The position numbers and the translations under genes are program-made. From positions 62,001 to 126,000 of the forward strand of contig NZ_MWQY01000001.1 in the NCBI RefSeq assembly GCF_002087085.1: a stretch of 64,000 nt of DNA. The letters are read 5' to 3'. The DNA comes from Marispirochaeta aestuarii. Its GTDB lineage: Bacteria > Spirochaetota > Spirochaetia > JC444 > Marispirochaetaceae. Of the stretch, positions 10,201 to 18,658 are shown piece by piece. Below the pieces are notes generated by a model, which worked only from the letters and a program-made list of their open reading frames with translations, did not search any database and had not been told where the DNA came from. Positions within the stretch are counted from its first letter, which is position 1, and the number at the start of each line of letters is the position of its first letter.

Positions 10201-10560
10201 GAGAACAAGGAACGGGCCGATCAGGTTATGGAAAAACTGAAGGATCTTGATTCCATACTGAATGATGTCGAGGAACGCAGTCAGAATCTTCAGCAGGCCC
10301 GGGAGTGGCTGGCCCGGACTGAAACCAGGCTTCAGGAAGTGAGCAAGCAGGCCCAGGAACAGGTTAAACTGCTGGGATCAATCATGAAAGAAGAGACCCG
10401 CCGGGTTTCAAGGGAGAAGGGCTCTCCCAATCTCGGGGCCCGGGAAGTGGTTACCAAGCTTGCTCATCAGGGATGGAGCGTGGAAGAGATCGCCAGAGCG
10501 ACAAAACTGAGCCGGGGAGAGGTTGAACTGATTCTGGAACTCCTGCCGAAAAAGAGCTGA
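7234..10560 (+). CDS. SpiroCoCo-family membrane-anchored coiled-coil protein
   Basis: A 1108-residue protein with an N-terminal transmembrane helix (about 9-29, NIITLAIVLIILAVY), then nearly 1000 residues of heptad-patterned coiled coil rich in Glu, Lys, Arg and Gln, and a short C-terminal globular end. The last 40 residues (VVTKLAHQGWSVEEIARATK onward) have the spacing of a helix-turn-helix. The layout matches the protein family known in spirochaetes as SpiroCoCo. It probably forms long cytoplasmic rods tethered to the membrane. The ATG has a GGGAGAGG Shine-Dalgarno. It lies just before the dnaK operon, separated by a promoter, so a functional link to chaperones is not implied. Confidence 0.85.
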   Translation: MLFDSFFQAGNIITLAIVLIILAVYRQLDKDNRSLEKLKKFADRMKDDIGSFVDEKSRDMQNLAIELDVHQKTAKEILSRLGKSEEQLQERSWHLDEVRERIEGYDASLKELGTMTGKVEENLRRIASESEFVDTVAKRVKAVAGQLDGVEKSIPGIEQRLKQDSQKILEALKQDIIKGVYDDVGRLKKEARQAGEQVDEFASFISSLQEKQSDTERESLDALRSSADELLQELDSSRKNLENEFSANIESLGTAMQEEITGRIRAIMDDGRNLEGEIFDSLREYIEGRVGDVKAETAAWKVSADRNLESFQEGLEKRMAELNDRLGAFRREAETTFAQAAVTTETLKSQLREQYEEIRDAGESWKQEVENSLEGHRLGIQKKTSELESRLLEYEEDTGYRFSRIEEITRDMDQLEENLKASMDRVSAKIRKEFADFAAQLAAERGEEHAKAEQDLGAIRSAMGELENELNELKSRAYDSVSEKLKLFEDDFFSDLRERNASMQNQFQEWKEKVRTSLDALGEESGQKRRELEERYSEELEERLTALRNELQSGMKDFEGQVNAFYGRIEQKISTTETDMKSLEDGIRQDVEDARRQSRASFETIFTEHDTSIKDQIKKSEREFQGEIKRLGDDLDAGRKELSSLLDAAKSDVTVWQAQILQQLKEAESQVSEDLAGFKLSARENTASLVQAYTEEQEELVQNSQAERARIRNEIKNLNESVIELQSELRKRTEEAFDRQSRETENSLAEFQKRSRELLSEADVRLKEFRESAADIKEKVEGAQGKLFGKIEDQYKILSVKLQEIDKRQKNFVTQTKIFDRADSLKISLEENLEDLKSEIARVDAMSKEIKESERKFIKVQKLGEEVSAKFTRFLNERGRIEEMEGDFKKLINLSQAIDVKLNDVTSSNDTLTSLQAQLRQLEELEKDVNVKFERLESKGNILDATTSGVDKNFQSLRELEGRVKDLGSQLSVLPKEFESVKKEIHVLSENKERADQVMEKLKDLDSILNDVEERSQNLQQAREWLARTETRLQEVSKQAQEQVKLLGSIMKEETRRVSREKGSPNLGAREVVTKLAHQGWSVEEIARATKLSRGEVELILELLPKKS

Positions 10561-10607
10561 ATCAACGCTGTATTTGCGGCAACTTAATCGAGAGTTATCC
10601 TCAACGC

Positions 10608-10637
10608 TTGACGTATCCCGATGTGTATTAGTAAATT
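10608..10637 (+). promoter_or_regulatory. candidate promoter of grpE-dnaK-dnaJ
   Basis: TTGACG (10608-10613), 18-nt spacer and TAAATT (10632-10637) in the 107-nt gap before grpE. No CIRCE inverted repeat (TTAGCACTC-N9-GAGTGCTAA) is present, so HrcA control is not supported here. Confidence 0.45.
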
Positions 10638-10667
10638 ATCTCACAAGAATCACTGACAGAGGTAGTT

Positions 10668-11324
10668 ATGTCCAAGCAGCAGAATGAAGAGGTGGTCGAG
10701 AATCAACCTCAGGAGGTTGTTGAATCCACCGAAAACGAGAGGTCTGAAGCAGCCGCTACTGAGCCCTCGACTACTGAAGCGCAGGTAGAAGCAGATGACG
10801 GGTTGGAAGTTCTCCGCAAGAGAATACAGGAACTTGAGGCGGAAAACAGTAAACTCAAAGATCAGTATCTCAGAAAAAGCGCAGATTTCGACAACTTTCG
10901 CAAACGGATGTTCCGGGAAAAGGAAGAATCGGTAAAATACGCCAATACCAACCTTCTCTCGGATATCATCAACATCATCGATGATTTCGAACGGGCTATA
11001 AAATCATCTCAGGAATCGAAGGATTTCGATATGTTTCATAGCGGGATCGAACTGATCGAGAAGCAGTTTACCGGGATGCTGGAGAGAAACTGGGGCCTCA
11101 AACGCTTTGAGAGCGAAGGCGAGCCCTTCGATCCACAGAAGCACGAAGCGATCAACATGGAGGAGCGTGAAGGCCTTCAGGATCAGACGGTCCTGGAGGA
11201 TTACCAGAAAGGCTACATGCTTCACGATCGCGTATTACGGCACTCGAAGGTCAAGGTCGGGGTACCCAAAGTAGCCCCGTCCGGGAACTCGGATGATAAC
11301 GATCAAAACCAGAACAAGGAATAA
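10668..11324 (+). CDS. grpE: nucleotide exchange factor GrpE
   Basis: A 218-residue protein with an acidic, disordered N-terminus (1-55), a long dimerising coiled coil (about 60-110) containing the family signature DQYLRKSADFDNFRKRMFRE, and the C-terminal beta-wing with the LEDYQKGYMLHDRVLRHSKV signature (VxxGYxxxxRxLRxAxVxV in the family). GrpE releases ADP from DnaK. A GAGGTAG Shine-Dalgarno precedes the ATG. It is 16 nt upstream of dnaK, in the usual grpE-dnaK-dnaJ order, without hrcA. Confidence 0.97.
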   Translation: MSKQQNEEVVENQPQEVVESTENERSEAAATEPSTTEAQVEADDGLEVLRKRIQELEAENSKLKDQYLRKSADFDNFRKRMFREKEESVKYANTNLLSDIINIIDDFERAIKSSQESKDFDMFHSGIELIEKQFTGMLERNWGLKRFESEGEPFDPQKHEAINMEEREGLQDQTVLEDYQKGYMLHDRVLRHSKVKVGVPKVAPSGNSDDNDQNQNKE

Positions 11325-11340
11325 ATAGGAGAATATCGCA

Positions 11341-13281
11341 ATGGGAAGAATAATCGGCATCGATTTAGGAACTACAAACTCTTGCGTTGCAGTTATGGAG
11401 GGTGGAGAACCGGTAGTTATTCAGAACTCCGAGGGGCAGCGAACAACACCGTCAATTGTGGGTTTTACCGCGAAGGGTGAGCGCCTGGTAGGGCAGCCTG
11501 CGAAGAACCAGATTGTAACCAATCCGGAAAACACCGTCTATTCGATCAAACGTTTCATGGGGCGCCGTTTCGGGGAGGTCCCGGCGGAGATTGGAATGGT
11601 CCCCTATAAAATAAAGGACTCCGGAAACGGCGAGGTGCGGGTCGCTGTCCACGACAAAGAGTACTCCCCCCAGGAGATCTCTGCGGCTGTTCTGCAGAAG
11701 ATGAAGAAGACCGCTGAAGACTATCTCGGCGAGACCGTAAGCGAAGCGGTTATTACCGTTCCCGCTTACTTTAACGATGCCCAGCGCCAGGCGACCAAGG
11801 ACGCAGGACGTATTGCCGGCCTCGAAGTCAAGCGTATAGTCAACGAACCGACCGCAGCCTCCCTGGCATATGGATTCGGCAAGGATAAAAAGGAAGAAAA
11901 GATCGCCGTATACGACCTGGGCGGCGGTACCTTCGATATTTCCGTTCTCGAACTCGGGGACGGCGTGTTCGAGGTAAAATCGACCAACGGCGATACCCAT
12001 CTTGGAGGAGACAACTTCGATCAGCGGATAATAGACTGGCTGGTTTCCAACTTCAAGAACGATTATGGTATTGATCTTACCCAGGACCGTATGGCCCTGC
12101 AGCGACTGAAAGAGGCATCGGAGAAGGCCAAGATCGAGCTTTCCAGCACCCATTCGACGGAGATCAACCTTCCCTTTATTACCGCCGATTCTTCAGGACC
12201 GAAGCACCTGCAGTACAGCCTTACCCGGGCCAAATTCGAACAGATGGTCGCGGACCTGGTGGAGAAAACCAAGGATCCCTGCATAAAGGCCATGAAGGAC
12301 GCCGGGGTAGTGCCGGAGGATATCGACGAGGTGATCCTGGTGGGCGGTTCAACCCGTATGCCCGCTGTACAGGCCATTGTAAAGGAACTCTTCAAGAAAG
12401 AGCCCCACAAGGGCGTCAATCCCGACGAAGTGGTTGCCATGGGCGCTGCAATTCAGGGTGGAATCCTCGGGGGTGACGTAAAGGATGTTCTGCTTCTGGA
12501 TGTTACCCCTCTCTCTCTGGGAATTGAAACCCTGGGTGGTGTGTTTACCAAGCTCATTGAACGGAACACCACCATTCCCACCAGGAAGAGCCAGATATTC
12601 TCCACGGCAGCGGACAACCAGACTGCGGTATCCATCCATGTACTTCAGGGGGAGCGGGAAATGGCCAACCAGAACCGGACCCTCGGCAGGTTCGACCTTG
12701 TGGGTATTCCCGCTGCACCCCGGGGCGTCCCGCAGATCGAGGTAACCTTCGATATCGATGCCAACGGTATCGTCCATGTTTCGGCCAAGGACATGGGAAC
12801 CGGTAAGGAGCAGAAGATCAGGATCGAGAGCTCTTCGGGCCTGTCCGAGGACGAGATCAATAAAATGGTCAAGGATGCTGAGATGCATGCCGCGGAGGAC
12901 AAGAAGGAGCGGGAGAAGATCGAGGTCCGTAACGAGGCTGATAACCTGATCTACGCTACAGAGAAAAGCCTGAAGGAGTACGGTGACAAGGTTGGAGACT
13001 CCGACAGGAACGCCATACAGTCGGCTCTGGACGATCTTAAGGGCAGCCTTGATACTGCATCGGTTGAAGATCTGCGGAACAAGATACAGACCCTTACACA
13101 GGCGTCTCACAAGCTGGCTGAGGAGATGTACAAGAATACCGCAGCTCAGTCGGGCGGCGACGGCGCTCAGGCACAGGGTGCCTCCGGTTCCTCCGACGAA
13201 AGCTCTTCCCAGGGCAGCGACAGCGGCAATGTGGAGGATGTGGATTACGAGGTTGTTGACGACGACGAGAAAGATAATTAA
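11341..13281 (+). CDS. dnaK: molecular chaperone DnaK (Hsp70)
   Basis: A 646-residue Hsp70 of normal length. The ATPase domain starts with [20 protein letters not shown] and carries the phosphate-loop motif [15 protein letters not shown] (about 199-213) and [11 protein letters not shown] (about 340). The substrate-binding domain and lid follow, ending in a Gln/Ser/Gly-rich linker and the acidic terminus [16 protein letters not shown]. It works with GrpE and DnaJ, encoded on either side. An AGGAG Shine-Dalgarno precedes the start. A strong hairpin follows the stop and may set the dnaK:dnaJ ratio. Confidence 0.98.
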   Translation: MGRIIGIDLGTTNSCVAVMEGGEPVVIQNSEGQRTTPSIVGFTAKGERLVGQPAKNQIVTNPENTVYSIKRFMGRRFGEVPAEIGMVPYKIKDSGNGEVRVAVHDKEYSPQEISAAVLQKMKKTAEDYLGETVSEAVITVPAYFNDAQRQATKDAGRIAGLEVKRIVNEPTAASLAYGFGKDKKEEKIAVYDLGGGTFDISVLELGDGVFEVKSTNGDTHLGGDNFDQRIIDWLVSNFKNDYGIDLTQDRMALQRLKEASEKAKIELSSTHSTEINLPFITADSSGPKHLQYSLTRAKFEQMVADLVEKTKDPCIKAMKDAGVVPEDIDEVILVGGSTRMPAVQAIVKELFKKEPHKGVNPDEVVAMGAAIQGGILGGDVKDVLLLDVTPLSLGIETLGGVFTKLIERNTTIPTRKSQIFSTAADNQTAVSIHVLQGEREMANQNRTLGRFDLVGIPAAPRGVPQIEVTFDIDANGIVHVSAKDMGTGKEQKIRIESSSGLSEDEINKMVKDAEMHAAEDKKEREKIEVRNEADNLIYATEKSLKEYGDKVGDSDRNAIQSALDDLKGSLDTASVEDLRNKIQTLTQASHKLAEEMYKNTAAQSGGDGAQAQGASGSSDESSSQGSDSGNVEDVDYEVVDDDEKDN

Positions 13282-13304
13282 CCCGGCGACAAGCTGATTA
13301 TAAG

Positions 13305-13330
13305 GCCCGGAGAGGTTTTCCTCTCCGGGC
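13305..13330. terminator. perfect 11-bp hairpin between dnaK and dnaJ
   Basis: GCCCGGAGAGG (13305-13315), loop TTTT, CCTCTCCGGGC (13320-13330). It is followed by AATTTCTCC rather than a T run, so it is at best a leaky terminator; an mRNA-stabilising or processing hairpin is equally likely. It lies 10 nt before the AGGAAGG ribosome-binding site of dnaJ. Confidence 0.6.
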
Positions 13331-13358
13331 AATTTCTCCAGGAAGGATGGATTCTACT

Positions 13359-14489
13359 TTGGCCAAGCGTGATTACTACGAAGTCCTGGGGGTGTCCAAG
13401 GACGCCTCGAAAGAAGAGATAAAAAGAGCCTATCGAAAACTGGCGGTACAAAACCATCCGGATCGCAATCCCGGCGATAAGGAAGCGGAGGAGCGCTTTA
13501 AGGAGGCCACCGAGGCCTATGAGGTCCTGGGAGACGATCAGAAACGGCAGACCTATGATCAGTTCGGTTTTGCCGGACTTGAAGGCATGGCAGGCGGCGG
13601 TACCCACGACTACTCCACCGTATTCCGGGATTTTGAAGATATCTTCGGTGATTTCGGTGGCATATTTGACTCCTTCTTCGGCGGCGGCAGCCGGGGCGGC
13701 CGACGCCGATCGTCGGGTACGGGTAATCGCGGCGCGGACCTGAGGTATAACCTGGAGGTTCCTTTTCGGGATGCGGTTTTTGGTACCAAGGTGGAGATCT
13801 CCTATCGAAAGAACGCCGCCTGTTCAGTATGCAGCGGCAAGGGAACAACCTCCGGAAGCGGCAAACGTGTGTGTCCGACCTGCGGGGGGTCCGGGCAGGT
13901 GCGCAGAAGTTCCGGTTTCTTTTCAATAGCTTCACCCTGTCCGACATGTTCAGGAGAGGGATACATCATCGAAAATCCCTGTTCCGCCTGCGCCGGTTCC
14001 GGGGTTCAGCCCAAAAATCAGAAAATCAAGGTTACCATCCCGCCGGGAATCGAACATGGAAAAAGAATAAACATTCCCGGACAGGGGGATGCCGGATCAA
14101 ACGGGGGATCTCCGGGAGATCTGTACGTATATATTAGCGTCGCTCCCCACAGGTTCTTCGAACGGGACAGAAATGACCTGTACTGTGTGATCCCGATTTC
14201 CATGACCCAGGCGGCTCTGGGGGCTGAGATCTTTGTTCCGACCCTGGATGACAAAAAGATCAAGGTAAAGATTCCCGCGGGAACACAGAACGGAAAAATA
14301 CTGAGAATCAGAAGTGAAGGGGTACCCCATCTGCACAATGCGCAGTCCCGGGGAGATCTCTATATAAAAATCAGCGTCTCCGTTCCCACAAAGCTTTCAG
14401 GAAAGGCCAAGTCCCTTCTTAAGGAATTCTCAGAGCTGGAGGGAGAAAATACTCATCCTGAGCCTGTTCCTCTTTCTCAATTGAGATAA
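13359..14489 (+). CDS. dnaJ: chaperone DnaJ (Hsp40)
   Basis: A canonical type I DnaJ of 376 residues if started at the TTG at 13359, giving the family-typical [12 protein letters not shown]. An in-frame ATG at 13347 would add MDST, but it lies directly against the AGGAAGG ribosome-binding site (13340-13346), which suits the TTG better. The J domain has NHPDRN with the HPD triad. A Gly/Phe-rich segment and four CxxCxGxG zinc motifs follow ([32 protein letters not shown]), then the C-terminal substrate-binding domains. It stimulates DnaK ATPase and delivers unfolded clients. Confidence 0.95.
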   Translation: MAKRDYYEVLGVSKDASKEEIKRAYRKLAVQNHPDRNPGDKEAEERFKEATEAYEVLGDDQKRQTYDQFGFAGLEGMAGGGTHDYSTVFRDFEDIFGDFGGIFDSFFGGGSRGGRRRSSGTGNRGADLRYNLEVPFRDAVFGTKVEISYRKNAACSVCSGKGTTSGSGKRVCPTCGGSGQVRRSSGFFSIASPCPTCSGEGYIIENPCSACAGSGVQPKNQKIKVTIPPGIEHGKRINIPGQGDAGSNGGSPGDLYVYISVAPHRFFERDRNDLYCVIPISMTQAALGAEIFVPTLDDKKIKVKIPAGTQNGKILRIRSEGVPHLHNAQSRGDLYIKISVSVPTKLSGKAKSLLKEFSELEGENTHPEPVPLSQLR

Positions 14490-14519
14490 ACAGATATAAT
14501 TTAAAAGAGGAGGTTTCCC

Positions 14520-15044
14520 ATGGCCAGGAATAAACGCAGGCAGCTGGTGGTGGACAGACGCTTCCAGCTGCGATTCGTGGGTTCTTTTCTGTTGAGTGTA
14601 CTGGTGTCCCTCGTGATCTTCACCCTGGTTGTGGGACTCTACTACTGGGTCTCGAATATGGCAGGTGAGAACCTCTTCAAGGAATTCATTACCATCGATC
14701 GTCAGGTTATTGAAGAACGGATCATTATAGAAGAGGGGGTGGAGAGGGTGGTCAAGGTTCCAGGCACAAAAACCATCCTTGGAATCAAACGATGGGAACT
14801 TGTCCTGCCCGCCATTCTGCTCAATAATCTGATAATCATGATTATTATGATCATTTTCGGGATACGCTACTCCCACCGCATAGCAGGGCCGGCTTTCCGT
14901 ATCAACAGCGATATAGATAAAGTCCTGCAGGGCAGTAAGGGCATACAGATCAAACTCCGGGAAAAGGACCGGCTGCGAGAGGTCGCCTTCAGGGTGAACA
15001 AGCTGATTCGGAGACTGGAAGAGGCGGAAAAAGAGGTTTCGTAA
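14520..15044 (+). CDS. two-TM membrane protein with HAMP-like tail
   Basis: A 174-residue membrane protein. Two hydrophobic helices (about 22-45 and 98-117) enclose a periplasmic segment of about 50 residues, and the C-terminal 55 residues after the second helix start SHRIAGPAFRINSDIDKVLQ and read like a HAMP linker. It resembles the N-terminal part of a sensor or chemoreceptor without any output domain. Such stand-alone proteins occur in spirochaetes, but I cannot name a function. A strong GAGGAGG Shine-Dalgarno lies 7 nt before the ATG. It is probably co-transcribed with the next small exported-protein gene. Confidence 0.75.
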   Translation: MARNKRRQLVVDRRFQLRFVGSFLLSVLVSLVIFTLVVGLYYWVSNMAGENLFKEFITIDRQVIEERIIIEEGVERVVKVPGTKTILGIKRWELVLPAILLNNLIIMIIMIIFGIRYSHRIAGPAFRINSDIDKVLQGSKGIQIKLREKDRLREVAFRVNKLIRRLEEAEKEVS

Positions 15045-15117
15045 AGATTAAAATGACCGATGCCGATAGTGTGGAGGTGAAGCTGCTGCTTCAAAAAAGA
15101 TACTGAGGATGCTTCTG

Positions 15118-15543
15118 ATGCGTATTCCCGCAGTAATTCTGCTCTTTTTTTTGATGTCCTTTCTTACTGTTTTTTCCACGGAACGGGTAGGTTCGGATGA
15201 AAACGGTGACGGCCGTGATGACACCTGGACTGTTTTTGAGGATGGGAAGAGAAAAGCGATTTATTACGACAGTAATTTTGACGGAAATGTCAACTATGCC
15301 CATATCTTTGACAAAGAAGAGGTAATGGTCGAAGAACGGCTGGATTTCAATCATGACGGAAACATGGATGATTTTTATTTCTACGCCGAGGGAGTGTTAA
15401 TCCGGAGGGAGATCGACTCAAACTACGACGGAAAGGTTGATGTATGGGTCCATGTGGAGGAAGGCGTATATATACGCAGGTATGAGCAGGACCTGGACTT
15501 TGACGGCGAAATAGACAAGGTAAAAGATTTCAGCGAAGAATGA
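15118..15543 (+). CDS. small exported protein with Asp/Asn-rich repeats
   Basis: A 141-residue protein with a signal peptide (about 1-19) and a mature region made of repeated units of the form D-x-N/D-x-D-G-x-x-D, such as DENGDGRDDTW, DSNFDGNVNYAH and DSNYDGKVDVWVH. These resemble calcium-binding loops of EF-hand or thrombospondin type 3 style. Calcium binding is inferred from the acidic loop pattern. An ATG at 15109 is also in frame, but the GAGG at 15105-15108 is correctly spaced only for 15118. Its end overlaps the next gene's start by four bases. Confidence 0.72.
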   Translation: MRIPAVILLFFLMSFLTVFSTERVGSDENGDGRDDTWTVFEDGKRKAIYYDSNFDGNVNYAHIFDKEEVMVEERLDFNHDGNMDDFYFYAEGVLIRREIDSNYDGKVDVWVHVEEGVYIRRYEQDLDFDGEIDKVKDFSEE

Positions 15544-16265
15544 GTTTTTTAACAGGTTTCCATGCAATAGAAGAGGCTCTCAAGTCGGCAGGAAGGGGCA
15601 AAGGGACGCTGTATGTTTCAGGAAAGGGCCCCAGGATAAAAAAGATCGAAGAACTTGCCGCGAGGAGGGGGGTACCCCTTGTGCGTCTCTCCGCCCCTGA
15701 ACTCAGGGAACTCAGTTCCAGCGAGCACCGGGGCATAGCCTTATCCATAGAAGGGTATACCCCTGAAAGTTCCTTTGAAGGATTCATTGAATCCATCGGG
15801 GATAATCAGACCAGCCTGCTGGTTCTCCTGCTGGACGGAATTACCGATCCCCATAACTTTGGCGCCATTCTGCGTTCCGCGGACCAGTTTGAAGCCGATT
15901 TTGTATGCATCCCGGAACGTCGTGCCGCTTCCGAAACTGAGGTTGTGGCCAACAGTTCCGCTGGTGCCGTCCATCATGTGCCCTTTGCCCAGGTACCGAA
16001 TCTCTCCCGGGCTGTGGAGAAACTGAAAAAACATGGTTTCTGGGTATACGGTGCCGCCATGGGGGGGGATCCGATCCATTCGGTGGATCTTACCGGCCGG
16101 ATTGCCATTGTCCTCGGCAGCGAGGGGAGGGGAATTTCCGCAAATCTGGCCACCCACTGTGACGCGGAGGTCGCGGTTCCGACGAGAGGCAGGCTGGATT
16201 CTCTGAATGTCTCGGTGGCCGCCGGCATCATTCTCTACGAGATCCGACGTCAGCAGGCCTGGTAG
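15540..16265 (+). CDS. rlmB: TrmH/RlmB-type rRNA 2'-O-methyltransferase
   Basis: A 241-residue SpoU/TrmH-family methyltransferase. The N-terminal substrate-binding part (about 1-75) precedes the knotted SAM-binding domain with its three motifs: LDGITDPHNFGAILRSADQF, IVLGSEGRGI and LNVSVAAGIILYEIRRQ. Family members of this length methylate G2251 of 23S rRNA (RlmB) or a tRNA position. RlmB is the best match because of the N-terminal domain and the order of motifs. The start overlaps the previous stop (ATGA). It ends convergently against lepB with only 6 nt between them. Confidence 0.88.
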   Translation: MSFLTGFHAIEEALKSAGRGKGTLYVSGKGPRIKKIEELAARRGVPLVRLSAPELRELSSSEHRGIALSIEGYTPESSFEGFIESIGDNQTSLLVLLLDGITDPHNFGAILRSADQFEADFVCIPERRAASETEVVANSSAGAVHHVPFAQVPNLSRAVEKLKKHGFWVYGAAMGGDPIHSVDLTGRIAIVLGSEGRGISANLATHCDAEVAVPTRGRLDSLNVSVAAGIILYEIRRQQAW

Positions 16266-16271
16266 CCCCGG

Positions 16272-18134
16272 CTATCGGGTAAGTCCGATCCTTCCGGGAG
16301 GCCAGAAGGTCGCTACAGCTTTACCAAGAATGTTTTTAGACTCCAGCAGATAAGGGTCCAGCAGCGAGAAATACATGATGGAAACGCGGTCGTCCTTGTC
16401 CAGGGAACTGAGACTCCGCCCGGTGTGGGAGTGCCTGAAATCAAGGGAATTGTACCGATTGTCTCCCATGAGAAAATAGCTTCCCCTGGGGATATAGGCA
16501 TCCCTCTCTTCGGGTATGGGAGGAAAATTCCGGTTATCGTAAAACTCGGTCAGGTAGCGGAACAGCTCTTCGGCGTCCTGCTGGGCAGATGCAAAATCCA
16601 CTGAAGACGAGATCTCCGCCGGGGTTGCGCGTTCTTGTACAAAGTCCGCAAAAAGCTGCAGACGCCGTACCTGCTGGACCTTGAAAATCAGGTTCAGCTT
16701 TTTGGAGGATTCCTTGAACTCATTTTCAGTGCTGCTGTTCGCAGAGTCGATTCCCCCCTGCACATAGTCCTCAAGGTCGCTGCCGTCCCCGGTGAGGGCA
16801 TCGAGCAGCAGGAGAATATCGTAGCGGTAGGAGTCGGCATACTGGAATGCCTTCAGGCCGATTGATTCCAGGCGGATATGGATCTCTTCAAGAAGATCCT
16901 CCGGATTGTTTCCCCGCTGCAGCATCTGCCCGATCAGGTTGTTCTCAAGATATTCCACATCCGAAGGGTTAAAGCTTTCCAGGTCTCGCCTTAGAGAATC
17001 CCACAGCTGTTCCAGCTCAAGGCTCAGTCCGCGGATATCTGCATTCGATTTGTAGGCATCCCAATAGTCGAGCATCTGACGCGTCGAGGCATCCAGAGGC
17101 ATATATTCAATCTTCTCACGTATCCTCTCGGGCTGAGCATACAGATCAACATGGGAGTAGGTTTTATCCTCTTCGAGGGGGACAAAATCCGTTCCCTGAC
17201 GCTTTACATACAGTGTGTCGTCGATCATCATCAGTTTTTCACCGGGTTCCCCGACCAGTCTTTTTACTATGAAGCGCTTGCGGGGCATTCCGTTGTCATC
17301 ACGGTCAATATCAACCATTGTCAGGGTTATATAGTAGATAAACTGCTGGAAAACACGTCGGGCCAGGGTCTTGTGGGTGTATTCGGGACTCTGGAATACA
17401 ACGATATCTCCCCGTTCTGGTTTGGAAAGAACCGGGAGCCGCCATTTTGTCAGGGGAATGGCCGGTCCGGACTGGAACTTCGTTACCAGGGTACGGTCTT
17501 TGATCAGATAGGTCGGTACCATGGATTCGGTGGGAATAACATAGAGCTGAAATATAAAATGCTGCAGAATTATTACAATAATAATGGACTGCAGAACCGC
17601 ATCGACATTTTCCCATATCGCGGTTTTAAGGGGACGCTTTATACGCTTCTCCTTCTGCTGTCGCCGAAGTTCCTTCTGCTCAGCTTTAGAGATATATACT
17701 CCCCAGGCTTTTTGAAAGGGCGGATACCAGAGACTCAGGTAAAAGAGGGTCGGCAGCAGGGTGGAAACAAAGGAAGCAATCCACAGCCGGGTGTATACGG
17801 TATCATTTATCAGTCCGGACATTTCCCAGGACATCCGCGGCAGGTTGTAAAAAACATAGACAAATACAATAAAATATCCGGCGTAGGTCTTTGCTTTCTT
17901 GTACCAGCGGGAATCTTCCTTGAGAAACAGCCTGTACAGAAAAAAACTGTTCAGGGATAGTATCAGTAATTTTATCGCCAGGGATGTCAGAAGGGCCCAA
18001 TCCACGCTGCGGAATCCGGTAAAGAATATCGAGAACAGGGAATCAAGTGTCCATATGATCAGCAGAAGGGCTGGCAGATACCAGGAAGGATTATTCCGCT
18101 GCCCTTGTATCAGCGTGGTAATTTTGGTCTTCAT
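16272..18134 (-). CDS. lepB: signal peptidase I, enlarged spirochaete type
   Basis: A 620-residue signal peptidase I, about twice the usual bacterial length. Four to five N-terminal hydrophobic segments (about 18-40, 45-70, 80-98, 116-138, 180-200) lead to the catalytic serine in PTESMVPTY (S204) and the general-base lysine in KRFIVKRLVGEPGE (about K291). Box E, MGDNRYNSLDFRHS, comes only near residue 557. The roughly 240 residues between are predicted helical and charged, an insert absent from E. coli LepB. It cleaves signal peptides at the inner membrane. The ATG has no Shine-Dalgarno but lies 8 nt after a good -10 box, so it is probably a separate transcript from the pur genes. Confidence 0.92.
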   Translation of the reverse strand: MKTKITTLIQGQRNNPSWYLPALLLIIWTLDSLFSIFFTGFRSVDWALLTSLAIKLLILSLNSFFLYRLFLKEDSRWYKKAKTYAGYFIVFVYVFYNLPRMSWEMSGLINDTVYTRLWIASFVSTLLPTLFYLSLWYPPFQKAWGVYISKAEQKELRRQQKEKRIKRPLKTAIWENVDAVLQSIIIVIILQHFIFQLYVIPTESMVPTYLIKDRTLVTKFQSGPAIPLTKWRLPVLSKPERGDIVVFQSPEYTHKTLARRVFQQFIYYITLTMVDIDRDDNGMPRKRFIVKRLVGEPGEKLMMIDDTLYVKRQGTDFVPLEEDKTYSHVDLYAQPERIREKIEYMPLDASTRQMLDYWDAYKSNADIRGLSLELEQLWDSLRRDLESFNPSDVEYLENNLIGQMLQRGNNPEDLLEEIHIRLESIGLKAFQYADSYRYDILLLLDALTGDGSDLEDYVQGGIDSANSSTENEFKESSKKLNLIFKVQQVRRLQLFADFVQERATPAEISSSVDFASAQQDAEELFRYLTEFYDNRNFPPIPEERDAYIPRGSYFLMGDNRYNSLDFRHSHTGRSLSSLDKDDRVSIMYFSLLDPYLLESKNILGKAVATFWPPGRIGLTR

Positions 18135-18142
18135 AGAGAAGG

Positions 18143-18171
18143 ATAGTAGTGGGTTGCCGGAAAAATGACAA
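18143..18171 (-). promoter_or_regulatory. lepB promoter, probably leaderless
   Basis: On the minus strand TTGTCA (18171-18166), 17-nt spacer, TACTAT (18148-18143), then CCTTCTCT and the ATG. No Shine-Dalgarno is present in those 8 nt. Confidence 0.6.
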
Positions 18172-18200
18172 CCCGGAAAAAACCATCGGTGATCGCGAAG

Positions 18201-18599
18201 CTAAACCTTCAGAATCCTTTCGGCAAGGTGTACCGCGTTCAGAACTCCCTGTTTTCCTATGCCCATGGTAGCTACGGGAATGCCCTTCGGGAGCTGCAGT
18301 ATGGAAAGCAGGGCATCAATGCCGCTCAAAGCCCCGGCTACAAGAGGAACCCCGATTACCGGTTTTGTGGATATGGAGGCAACCACCCCCGGAAGCGCTG
18401 CAGAAAGGCCTGCGGCGGCGATAATCAGACGGTAGCTGTCCTCATTCTCCCTGAGAAATTTCTGAAGTTCCTCCAGGTTGCGATGGGCCGAATATACCTT
18501 CAGATCGAAGGATATTTTCTTTTCCTTCATCAGCTCCACGGCAGGCTGCACCGAGTCCTTGTCCGATTCTGAACCGATTAAAACCAGAATGTCTTTCAT
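18201..18599 (-). CDS. purE: PurE, N5-CAIR mutase or AIR carboxylase
   Basis: A 132-residue PurE, shorter than the usual 160 because the C-terminal helix region is reduced. The phosphate and ribose loops are clear: GSESDKDSV near the N-terminus, YSAHRNLEEL (His of SAHR), and PLVAGALSGIDALLSILQLPKGIPVATMGIG. In class I PurE the loop reads AGGAAHLPG; here it is AGLSAALPG, so the histidine is replaced by alanine, a feature shared with CO2-using class II enzymes. No purK is in the cluster. The ATG has a good AGGAG Shine-Dalgarno. Function in step six of purine synthesis is secure; which carboxyl donor it uses is not. Confidence 0.88.
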   Translation of the reverse strand: MKDILVLIGSESDKDSVQPAVELMKEKKISFDLKVYSAHRNLEELQKFLRENEDSYRLIIAAAGLSAALPGVVASISTKPVIGVPLVAGALSGIDALLSILQLPKGIPVATMGIGKQGVLNAVHLAERILKV

Positions 18600-18658
18600 G
18601 CTTGTATCTCCTGTTTTCCGGCGGCGAAAGCCCTGTGCCCCGGTTAATGCTAGGGAAC

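Noticed and set aside
10561-10667. CIRCE operator for HrcA before grpE
   Set aside because: No TTAGCACTC/GAGTGCTAA inverted repeat was found, and hrcA is not in the window.
15054-15107. 17-codon ATG frame before the small exported protein
   Set aside because: No ribosome-binding site and no reason to think it is translated; probably leader sequence.
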